From Chryseobacterium gleum (GTDB lineage: Bacteria > Bacteroidota > Bacteroidia > Flavobacteriales > BACL11): a stretch of DNA of 64,000 nt. The position numbers and the translations under genes are program-made. Location: NCBI GenBank assembly GCA_945865535.1, contig CAMBDW010000003.1, positions 51,308-115,307 on the forward strand, given 5' to 3'. Shown here piece by piece: positions 46,523-53,821 of the stretch (position 1 is its first letter; each line of letters starts with the position of its first letter). The notes beneath the pieces are model-generated. The model did no database searches, was not told the origin of the DNA, and saw only the letters and a list, made by a program, of their open reading frames with translations.

Positions 46523-47056
46523 ATGAATAGTATTAGATCCCCCTTTAATTTCCTAAAATGGATAGATGACAATAAAAATTTATTAAAACCGCCTATAGGC
46601 AATAAGTGTTTGTATACAGAATCAGGAGACTTTATCATTATGGTTGTAGGAGGCCCAAATTCTAGGAAGGACTATCATTATAACGAAACGGAAGAATTTT
46701 ATTATCAAATAAAAGGAGATATTGTAGTGCGTACCCAGCAAAATGGAAAGGCAGTTGATATTCCTATTAAAGAGGGAGAAGTATTTTTATTACCTCCAAA
46801 AGTTCCTCACTCTCCTGTTCGATCTGTAGGCTCTATAGGTATGGTTATCGAATGTAAAAGGACAGCAAACGAAAGAGATGGGTTGATGTGGTTTTGCGAC
46901 AATTGCAACGAACCTTTACACGACACTTATTTCCATTTAACAAATGTAGAAAAAGATTTTCAACCAAGATTCAAAGAATTTTATGGATCTGAAGATATGA
47001 GAACTTGCAATGCCTGTGGATATATTATGGAAACAGATAAAAGGTTTGTAGAATAA
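46523..47056 (+). CDS. 3-hydroxyanthranilate 3,4-dioxygenase
   Basis: This non-haem iron(II) extradiol enzyme opens 3-hydroxyanthranilate to 2-amino-3-carboxymuconate semialdehyde (ACMS). The 177-residue cupin has YHYNETEEFYYQIKG (iron ligands His and Glu) and LLPPKVPHSPVR (second His). It also has the C-terminal rubredoxin-like site CDNC...CNAC found in bacterial enzymes such as NbaC. It follows the RidA gene by 4 nt and precedes ACMSD by 3 nt. Confidence 0.95.
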   Translation: MNSIRSPFNFLKWIDDNKNLLKPPIGNKCLYTESGDFIIMVVGGPNSRKDYHYNETEEFYYQIKGDIVVRTQQNGKAVDIPIKEGEVFLLPPKVPHSPVRSVGSIGMVIECKRTANERDGLMWFCDNCNEPLHDTYFHLTNVEKDFQPRFKEFYGSEDMRTCNACGYIMETDKRFVE

Positions 47057-47059
47057 AAA

Positions 47060-48076
47060 ATGGAAAAGCTGTTCACCATAGATATTCACACCCATATTCT
47101 TCCAAAGGATATTCCAAATTTTAATAAGAAATTTGGTTATGGTGAGTTTGTTCAATTAGAACATCACAAACCTTGCTGCGCTAAAATGATGATGAACGAT
47201 CAGTTTTTTAGAGAAGTAGAAGCCAATTCTTGGGATCCTGATACTAGGATAAAAGAATGCGATCATCAAAATGTGAATGTGCAGGTTTTATCTACTATTC
47301 CGGTTATGTTTTCTTACTGGACAAAGCCGAAAGATGGCTTGGAGATTTCTAAATTTATAAATGATGATTTGATAAAAGTAGTGGATCAAAATCCTAAGAG
47401 GTTTGTTGGTTTAGCAAATGTCCCTATGCAAGACACAAAACTTGCCATTTTGGAATTAGAAAGAGCTAAAAAACTTGGATTTAAAGGGATTCAGATAGGC
47501 TCTCACATCAATAATTTAAATCTGGATGACCCTTCTTTCTTCCCAATTTATGCAGCCTGTGAGGAATTGGACATGTCTATTTTTGTTCATCCTTGGTGGT
47601 GGATGGCAAAGGAGAAAATGGATAAATATTGGTTGCCTTGGCTTGTTGGAATGCCTATGGAAACTTCTCTAGCAATCTGTTCTATGATTTTTAGTGGGGT
47701 GTTTCATAAATTTCCAAAACTAAGAGTTGCTTTCGCTCATGGGGGAGGTTCATTTCCTGCAACAATCGGTAGAATTGAGCACGGGTTTAATGTTCGGCCT
47801 GATTTAGTAGCGGTGGACAACAATGTAAATCCTAAAGAATATTTGGGAGAATTTTGGTTAGATTCTTTAGTTCATGATGATAAAATGCTAGAGTATATTG
47901 TGGAATTAGTTGGAGAAGATAAGGTGGCTTTAGGCACAGATTATCCCTTCCCACTTGGAGAATTAGAGCCAGGAAAACTCATACACTCCATGCCATATCC
48001 TATAAAAGTCAAAAAGAAACTCCTTTCGGAAAATGCCTTGAATTGGTTAAATATGAAAAAAGAAGATTTCATATAA
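47060..48076 (+). CDS. 2-amino-3-carboxymuconate-6-semialdehyde decarboxylase (ACMSD)
   Basis: ACMSD removes the 3-carboxylate of ACMS, steering flux away from quinolinate and NAD synthesis towards catabolism. The 338-residue amidohydrolase-fold protein has zinc ligands H10 and H12 (DIHTHILP), SIFVHPWWWM, AFAHGGGSFPATIGR and GTDYPFPLGE. The wide substrate loop KPCCAKMMM is also typical. Its stop shares one base with the following cyclase start. Its presence marks the operon as degradative. Confidence 0.95.
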   Translation: MEKLFTIDIHTHILPKDIPNFNKKFGYGEFVQLEHHKPCCAKMMMNDQFFREVEANSWDPDTRIKECDHQNVNVQVLSTIPVMFSYWTKPKDGLEISKFINDDLIKVVDQNPKRFVGLANVPMQDTKLAILELERAKKLGFKGIQIGSHINNLNLDDPSFFPIYAACEELDMSIFVHPWWWMAKEKMDKYWLPWLVGMPMETSLAICSMIFSGVFHKFPKLRVAFAHGGGSFPATIGRIEHGFNVRPDLVAVDNNVNPKEYLGEFWLDSLVHDDKMLEYIVELVGEDKVALGTDYPFPLGELEPGKLIHSMPYPIKVKKKLLSENALNWLNMKKEDFI

Positions 48077-48876
48077 TGAAAGCGGAGATTGTAATTGGAA
48101 CTAAAAAATATACTGTTGATTTCTCCAAAGCAATGGACATTTCTATTGCTCTAAATTTTAATGGAAACCAGCCCAATACTTATGGAGTAGCTAAAGCGAG
48201 CTCTAAAGCTTATCAAGACGGGCAATTTATTGGAGATACTCGAAAAGGGGGCCCCTGCAATTTTGAAACTTATAATTTTACCCCACATTGTAACGGCACT
48301 CATACCGAGTGTATCGGTCATATTACAAATGAAAGAATGGTTATTTTAGCTGCTTTAAATGATGAAATTATTCCATCCACTCTTATTTCAGTTACGCCAA
48401 AAAGCACTACTGAGAATTACATCCCAAAACTAAATTCTGACGATTTAGTAATTACAAAACAAGACTTAGAATCACAATTGAAAAATACGAATTCTGAGTT
48501 ATTAAAAGGGTTAATTATTAGGACTCTTCCAAATTCGGAAACTAAAAAAAGTAGAGACTACATGCAGGAGGCTCCATCATTTTTTAGTATTGATGCCATG
48601 GCGTATATTGTAAGTTTGGGAGTAAAACATTTATTAGTAGACATTCCTTCAGTTGACAGATTATTTGATGATGGACATCTTTGTTCTCACAATATATTTT
48701 GGGAAACAAAAAGTAAGCAATTGAATCCCAAAACCCAAAATAAAACGATTACTGAAATGATTTTTGCTTCTGAAATTATTAAAGATGGCAGCTATTTGTT
48801 AAATCTGCAAATTCCAGCATTTGTATCAGATGCCGCTCCAAGCAGGCCTATTTTATATAAAATAAATGAGCTATAA
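48076..48876 (+). CDS. Cyclase family protein, probable kynurenine formamidase
   Basis: Starting at the ATG at 48076 (overlapping the ACMSD stop by one base) the protein has 266 residues; the frame extends back to 48043 inside ACMSD. It carries the cyclase/KynB metal motif as HCNGTHTECIGH at 71-82, where the usual D of HxGTHxD is E78, and DLGVKHLLVDIPSVDR-like elements later. It is longer than classic KynB (about 210 residues) and diverged. By context it should hydrolyse N-formylkynurenine to kynurenine, as no other formamidase is in the operon. It overlaps kynU by 11 nt. Confidence 0.82.
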   Translation: MKAEIVIGTKKYTVDFSKAMDISIALNFNGNQPNTYGVAKASSKAYQDGQFIGDTRKGGPCNFETYNFTPHCNGTHTECIGHITNERMVILAALNDEIIPSTLISVTPKSTTENYIPKLNSDDLVITKQDLESQLKNTNSELLKGLIIRTLPNSETKKSRDYMQEAPSFFSIDAMAYIVSLGVKHLLVDIPSVDRLFDDGHLCSHNIFWETKSKQLNPKTQNKTITEMIFASEIIKDGSYLLNLQIPAFVSDAAPSRPILYKINEL

Positions 48877-50116
48877 AAATACCCAAGAATTTTCTTTGCA
48901 GCTAGATGAAAAGGACGAACTGAAACACTACCGAAATGAGTTCCATATTCCTTTGCAAAAAAATGGCCAAGAACATATTTACTTATGCGGAAACTCACTC
49001 GGATTACAAGCCAAAAGGACCAAAGCATTTATCAATCAAGAATTAGAAGACTGGGCAACATTTGGAGTAGAAGGACATTTCCATGCCAAGAATCCTTGGT
49101 TGCCCTATCACGAATTCTTAGCTGAAAGCTATGCTAAAATAGTTGGAGCAAAACAGTCGGAAGTTGTTGCAATGAACACCCTTACGGTTAATTTACATTT
49201 GATGTTGGTTTCTTTTTACAGACCTACTAAAAATAGGCATAAAATTATTATTGAAGCTGACGCATTCCCATCTGATATATATGCTGTTGAGTCACAAATA
49301 AAATACCACGGTTTATCCCCTGATACCTCATTAATAAAATTAAAACCAAGAGATAGGGAGTCAGCAATAAGAACAGAAGATATTGAGGAGATAATTCGTA
49401 GCCAAGGAGAGGATATTGCACTTATTATGCTCGGAGGAGTAAACTACTATACCGGCCAAGTTTTTGATTTTGAAAGGATCACTAAATTAGCACAGGCCAA
49501 AGCAATAAATGTAGGTTTTGATCTAGCACATGGAGCTGGAAATATAAAATTGGAGCTTCATAATTGGGGAGTTGATTTTGCCATTTGGTGCTCTTATAAA
49601 TACCTGAATTCAGGACCCGGTTCAGTAGCAGGAGCCTTTGTTCATGAAAAACACCACAACTCAGATTTGCCAAGATTTGCTGGTTGGTGGGGGCACAATA
49701 AAGAAAGTCGCTTTAAAATGCCTGATGAATTCAATCCCATAAAATCGGTGGAAGGTTGGCAATTGAGTAATCCACCAATTTTGTCTTTAGCAGCAATACG
49801 GGCCTCTCTTTCTATTTTTGATGAGGTTGGGATGGAAAAGTTGGTTTCAAAATCTAAAAAACTAACCGATTATTTAGTATTTTTATTAAATACCATTGAA
49901 ACAGATAGAATAGAAATTATTACACCAAAAGAAAGAGGCTGTCAAATTTCTATTAGAGTAAAAAATGGGAGTAAAGAACTCTTTGACAAAATAACAGCAA
50001 AAGGAGTAGTTGCAGATTGGAGAGAACCGGATGTAATTCGTGTAGCTCCTGTTCCGCTTTACAATAGTTTTTCAGATGTATTTAATTTTTACAATATTTT
50101 AAAGTCAGTAATATAA
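48866..50116 (+). CDS. kynU: Kynureninase
   Basis: This PLP enzyme cleaves (3-hydroxy)kynurenine to (3-hydroxy)anthranilate and alanine. The 416-residue protein has YLCGNSLGLQAKRTK, WLPYHEFLAE, MNTLTVNLHLMLVSFYRPT, FDLAHGAGNI and the PLP lysine in WCSYKYLNSGPG, then FAGWWGHN. Length is normal. It overlaps the cyclase by 11 nt and shares one base with kmo. Confidence 0.96.
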   Translation: MSYKNTQEFSLQLDEKDELKHYRNEFHIPLQKNGQEHIYLCGNSLGLQAKRTKAFINQELEDWATFGVEGHFHAKNPWLPYHEFLAESYAKIVGAKQSEVVAMNTLTVNLHLMLVSFYRPTKNRHKIIIEADAFPSDIYAVESQIKYHGLSPDTSLIKLKPRDRESAIRTEDIEEIIRSQGEDIALIMLGGVNYYTGQVFDFERITKLAQAKAINVGFDLAHGAGNIKLELHNWGVDFAIWCSYKYLNSGPGSVAGAFVHEKHHNSDLPRFAGWWGHNKESRFKMPDEFNPIKSVEGWQLSNPPILSLAAIRASLSIFDEVGMEKLVSKSKKLTDYLVFLLNTIETDRIEIITPKERGCQISIRVKNGSKELFDKITAKGVVADWREPDVIRVAPVPLYNSFSDVFNFYNILKSVI

Positions 50117-51450
50117 TGAAGAAAGAAATCACCATTGTTGGGGCCGGTTTAGTTGGATCTCTCTGCGCTCTGTACATGCTTAAAAGAGGCTATAAAGTTT
50201 CCATTTTTGAAAGAAGAAAAGATCTGCGCTCAGAGATTATTACCGCAGGAAAATCAATCAATTTAGCCCTTTCTAAAAGGGGATGGACAGCATTAGAAAA
50301 AGTAGGAGTAGATAAAGAAGTCTTAAAAATCGCAATTCCTATGTATAAGCGAGTGATGCACGATAAGCAAGGCAATTTAAGCGAGCAGCTTTATGGAACT
50401 CAAGGTCAGGCTATTTATTCTGTTTCGCGTGCAGGGTTGAATCTTTTGATGATGGAGATGGCCGAAAAAAATGGCGCAAGCCTTTATTTTAACGAAAGAT
50501 GTATAGATGCTGATTTAGCAAATGGAGAAGCAGTGTTTGAAAATGCAAATACTCAAAAAACGCAGAGAGTTCCATCTGATTTGCTTATTGGGGCGGACGG
50601 AACCTTTTCTGTAATTAGAAAGGAAATGGTTGACAAACACAATCATGAGTATAATTACAATCAAATTGAACACGATTATAAGGAGTTGATGATTCCTTCA
50701 GGTGCGGGTGGGGAGTATTTGTTAGATAAAAACGCCTTACATATTTGGCCAAGAGGTGAGTTTATGGTTATTGCTCTTGCCAATTTGGACGGAAGTTTTA
50801 CCTGCACTTTATTTGCTCCCAAAAAAGGCAAAAACTCTTTTGAAGTATTAAATACAAAAGAGGAGGTAGAGCACTATTTCACTTCTATTTTCCCAGATTT
50901 TATTGCTATTGTTCCTGATTTATACCAGCAGTGGAATGCCAATCCAACATCTGGTTTAGGAATAGTCAGGACTTACCCTTGGCATGTAAAAGACGGATCT
51001 TTACTTATTGGAGATGCTGCACACGCTACCGTTCCTTTTTACGGACAGGGGATGAATGCCGGCTTTGAAGATTGCAGGATTTTAGACGAGCTTTTAGATA
51101 AGTATGAAGATAATTTAGAAACTTGCCTGGAAGAATATTCTAAATCGAGAAAACCAAATGGAGATGGGGTCCAAGATTTATCTATGCATAATTTTGTGGA
51201 AATGCGGGATAAAACAGCCGATCCTAAATTTTTACTACAGAAAGAAATAGAAAAGAAATTTGCCAACCTTTTCCCTGATAAATGGGTTCCTCTTTATTCT
51301 ATGGTTAGCTTTACCAATACTCCTTATTCTGAAGCTTGGAAGGTAGGGATGAAACAAGAAAAACTCATGCAAAGCATTATGAGCACCCCTAATATTGAAC
51401 AGATATGGGAAAGTGATGAAATAATGGAGCGAATGTGTAGTTTGGTCTAG
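50116..51450 (+). CDS. kmo: Kynurenine 3-monooxygenase
   Basis: This FAD enzyme uses NADPH and O2 to hydroxylate kynurenine to 3-hydroxykynurenine. The 444-residue protein has the FAD motif IVGAGLVGSLCALYMLKRGYKV, AGKSINLALSKRGW, DLLIGADGTFSVIR, and LLIGDAAHATVPFYGQGMNAGFEDC. It is the last gene of the operon; about 110 nt of non-coding DNA follow. No strong terminator was seen, only a weak TTAGCT/AGCTAA stem near 51463-51494. Confidence 0.96.
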   Translation: MKKEITIVGAGLVGSLCALYMLKRGYKVSIFERRKDLRSEIITAGKSINLALSKRGWTALEKVGVDKEVLKIAIPMYKRVMHDKQGNLSEQLYGTQGQAIYSVSRAGLNLLMMEMAEKNGASLYFNERCIDADLANGEAVFENANTQKTQRVPSDLLIGADGTFSVIRKEMVDKHNHEYNYNQIEHDYKELMIPSGAGGEYLLDKNALHIWPRGEFMVIALANLDGSFTCTLFAPKKGKNSFEVLNTKEEVEHYFTSIFPDFIAIVPDLYQQWNANPTSGLGIVRTYPWHVKDGSLLIGDAAHATVPFYGQGMNAGFEDCRILDELLDKYEDNLETCLEEYSKSRKPNGDGVQDLSMHNFVEMRDKTADPKFLLQKEIEKKFANLFPDKWVPLYSMVSFTNTPYSEAWKVGMKQEKLMQSIMSTPNIEQIWESDEIMERMCSLV

Positions 51451-51527
51451 TTTTTGATAAAAATTAGCTATTTCTTTTTCAAGCTAAAATTTATTTAAGA
51501 AATGTATTTAACAATTAGAAAATATCA

Positions 51528-51535
51528 TATCTTTG
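51528..51535 (+). promoter_or_regulatory. -7 promoter element (TATCTTTG)
   Basis: TAnnTTTG match 26 nt before the TTG start of the ATP-grasp gene, suggesting it is transcribed separately from the kynurenine operon. Confidence 0.5.
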
Positions 51536-51561
51536 GGTAAAATTTTCTGTTTCTATCTCTG

Positions 51562-52872
51562 TTGAAAACAACACATAACGAAAAAAGTCCTCTTCCAAAA
51601 AGATCTTTTCTTTTTGTTTCTAGATGGGGCGAAATACTAGACATTGCGATTGCTGCTAAAGAAGAAGGCCACTCTGTAAAGTTTCATATTGCAGACAAGT
51701 CATCTCGAGAAATAGGATATGGTTTTTTGAAAAAAGTTACTAATTGGCAGCAGCATATTGATTGGGCTGATGTGATTGTTTTTGATTATACCGGTTTTGG
51801 CAAGGAGTGTGATGATTTAAGAGCTGCTGGGAAGTTAGTTTTAGGAGGCTCTCAATATACTGACCTTTTAGAACTAGATAGAAATTTCGGCCAAGCAGAA
51901 CTTAAAAAACACAAAGTAAAAACACTTCCCTTTGAAGAGTTTATAAATTTTCAAGATGCTATAAAATATATAGAGCAAAAACCAGGCCCTTATGTTATTA
52001 AGCCCTGTGGAGTAATTCAAGATTCAAAACAGCTGTTATTTGTGGGTAGTGATGATGAGGGGTTAGATGTTATTAGAGTTTTAAAAGCATACGAAAAATC
52101 TTGGGGAAATAAATTTGGAAATTTTCAATTGCAACGAAAAGTTCGTGGGGTTGAGGTGTCGGTATCCTCCTATTTTAATGGAACTCAGTTTTTAAAACCT
52201 ATTAATGTAACTTTTGAGCACAAAAAGCTATTTCCTAATGAACTTGGAGTTTCAACAGGGGAAATGGGAACCAGTATGTTTTGGTCAAAAGAATCTCCAA
52301 TATTTGATGAGACCTTAAAAAAGTTTGAGAACACTTTGGCCAAAAACAATTTTAGAGGCCATATCGATATTAATTGTATAGTGAATGGAAACGGAATCTA
52401 TCCTCTAGAATTTACCTCCCGATTTGGATATCCTCAGATTTATATCCAGCGAGATGGTATCAATGAACCTATTGGGGAGATGCTGTATAAAATAGCCAAT
52501 GGTGAGGATTTTGTTATAAATACAAAAAAAGGGTTTCAAATTGGGGCTTATATTGTAGTTCCTCCATTTCCTTTTAAAGACAAAAAGAGTTTTGACTTAT
52601 TCTCAAAAGATTCGGTTGTGATTTTTAAGAAAGAGTTAAAAGAGGGGGTACATCCTATAGATATAAAGAAAGTAAATAACGAGTGGCTAATTACAGGCAA
52701 TAGTGGTATCGCTCTTTTGGTGACAGGGACAGGTGTTACTATGAAAGAAGCTCAGAAAACAATGCAAAATCGTATTGGTAATATTATGGTTAATAATAGC
52801 TATTATCGAACAGACATTGGAAATCGTTGGACAGAGGATTCTGATAAGCTTTGGGCTTGGGAAATGATGTAA
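51562..52872 (+). CDS. PurD-like ATP-grasp enzyme of unknown substrate
   Basis: The 436-residue protein starts with TTG at 51562; there is no in-frame ATG before the first conserved strand (RSFLFVSRWGEILDIAIAAK). The layout resembles phosphoribosylamine-glycine ligase: a Rossmann-like N-domain, an ATP-grasp domain with GPYVIKPCGV, KVRGVEVSVSSYF and YPLEFTSRFGYPQI, then a C-terminal lobe. It lacks the canonical PurD N-terminal GSGGREHA and the loop for its usual substrates, so it is probably a paralogue making another carboxylate-amine bond. The following GNAT starts one base after its stop, so the pair is an operon. Confidence 0.75.
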   Translation: MKTTHNEKSPLPKRSFLFVSRWGEILDIAIAAKEEGHSVKFHIADKSSREIGYGFLKKVTNWQQHIDWADVIVFDYTGFGKECDDLRAAGKLVLGGSQYTDLLELDRNFGQAELKKHKVKTLPFEEFINFQDAIKYIEQKPGPYVIKPCGVIQDSKQLLFVGSDDEGLDVIRVLKAYEKSWGNKFGNFQLQRKVRGVEVSVSSYFNGTQFLKPINVTFEHKKLFPNELGVSTGEMGTSMFWSKESPIFDETLKKFENTLAKNNFRGHIDINCIVNGNGIYPLEFTSRFGYPQIYIQRDGINEPIGEMLYKIANGEDFVINTKKGFQIGAYIVVPPFPFKDKKSFDLFSKDSVVIFKKELKEGVHPIDIKKVNNEWLITGNSGIALLVTGTGVTMKEAQKTMQNRIGNIMVNNSYYRTDIGNRWTEDSDKLWAWEMM

Positions 52873-52873
52873 A

Positions 52874-53326
52874 ATGGAACCGGTATTTCAAAAATGCAAA
52901 AAGCATAACGAGTTTTTTAAGATCCTCCCTTTAGATTGGCAAGACACTATTATCTCTAACTGGGAAAGTTACGAGCAATCTGGAGTAATTTATGTTTTAA
53001 AGGATAATAAAAAAATTATTGCTGGGGGGATTGTATTTTCAGAAAACCCCCCTAAGCCAACTCCCTTGGAGTTAAAACACACCCATTTATTTAAACAGGG
53101 TTATTTATACCTTGGGTTTATTTTTGTTTTGGAAGAATACCGACAAAAAAAGCTAGCCAGTAAGTGGTTATTGGAAGTTAAAAATAGTTATAAAAAGCCA
53201 AAATTTTGGCTCTCTATTGAAGATTACTCCCTCCACTCTTTTTACCAAAAAAATGGTTTTAAAATTATAGCTGAAGATAGTAAAGCTAAAGATCCTGAAT
53301 GGCTTTTGGTTTTTGATAATAACTAA
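52874..53326 (+). CDS. GNAT family acetyltransferase paired with the ATP-grasp gene
   Basis: The 150-residue protein shows a GNAT pattern: YLGFIFVLEEYRQKKLASKWLLEVK holds the acetyl-CoA loop, and WLSIEDYSLHSFYQKNGFKII is the typical last strand-helix. It starts one base after the ATP-grasp stop. An acylation and an ATP-dependent ligation could modify the same small molecule or peptide, which is inference from pairing. About 0.5 kb of unusual non-coding DNA follows. Confidence 0.8.
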   Translation: MEPVFQKCKKHNEFFKILPLDWQDTIISNWESYEQSGVIYVLKDNKKIIAGGIVFSENPPKPTPLELKHTHLFKQGYLYLGFIFVLEEYRQKKLASKWLLEVKNSYKKPKFWLSIEDYSLHSFYQKNGFKIIAEDSKAKDPEWLLVFDNN

Positions 53327-53329
53327 TAA

Positions 53330-53595
53330 TTTTTTTTCACTTTTTTAAAGTTTTTTTATCTTTTTGTGCCATTTTTATTCACTTTTGGTTCATTTTTTGC
53401 AGTTTTAGTAATTTTATAAAGCTTTTTTGTCTAATTTTTTTAAAAATTGCTTTTGGCTAATTGCCAAATAAGTAAAATTTCATTTTAGTTCAATAAATGT
53501 ACAATTTGAGGTATTTTTAGTGTGTTTTTTAACATTTTTGTTCATTTTTATTCATTTTAGTGATTTTTTAAAACTTTATTTTAGCTCTTTTTTAT
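53330..53595. other. Phased T-tract region, predicted intrinsically bent DNA
   Basis: In the gap after the GNAT gene, runs of 4 to 8 T on the plus strand start at 53330, 53341, 53351, 53361, 53372, 53383, 53393, 53403, 53412, 53423 and 53435. A second series starts at about 53505, 53514, 53525, 53535, 53545, 53555, 53564 and 53575. The spacing is 9-12 bp, mostly 10-11, i.e. one helical turn, which is the known signature of A-tract-curved DNA. No open frame, RNA gene or promoter consensus explains it. Confidence 0.7.
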
Positions 53596-53696
53596 AAAAA
53601 GTGCTGTTTTTGAAGTGTATAAAATAAAGAAAATGGTATAAAAAGGCATTATTTTGCAAATAAATAGCATTATTTTACACAAAAACGGCACTTTTT
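53596..53696. repeat. 17-bp near-perfect inverted repeat with 67-nt spacer
   Basis: Left arm 53596-53612 (AAAAAGTGCTGTTTTTG) and right arm 53680-53696 (CAAAAACGGCACTTTTT) are reverse complements except for one base. The spacer has no gene. It could be a protein-binding pair, a large stem in RNA or the remnant of a mobile-element end. Confidence 0.65.
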
Positions 53697-53708
53697 TGGA
53701 CAAAAATG
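53646..53708 (+). repeat. Three imperfect 21-bp tandem repeats
   Basis: Three units, 53646-53666, 53667-53687 and 53688-53708, each begin GCA, continue with a T-run and end A-rich. By eye neighbouring units agree at about 16 of 21 positions. The unit length equals two helical turns and continues the phasing of the T-tracts upstream. They lie 114 nt before the nuclease-like gene start. Confidence 0.6.
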
Positions 53709-53821
53709 AAAAACACATATTGTAAAAAAATAAAATTGACTAAATTTTATTTGTGATACTAAGATTAATTGGGGAATAGTTGAAAATAATTCATAGATTA
53801 GCCCTCTTAAATAGAATAGTT

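Noticed and set aside
51463..51494. Terminator after kmo
   Set aside because: The stem is only 6 bp with a 12-nt loop and A/T-rich context, too weak to call.
51562..52872. Canonical phosphoribosylamine-glycine ligase (purD)
   Set aside because: The ATP-grasp core is similar, but the usual N-terminal glycine-rich signature and substrate loop residues are missing; kept as PurD-like only.
53330..53708. Repetitive T/A-rich region as a CRISPR array or integron attC cluster
   Set aside because: Units are not identical, there are no unique spacers of constant length, no cas or integrase genes, and the regularity is at helical pitch rather than at repeat-spacer scale.
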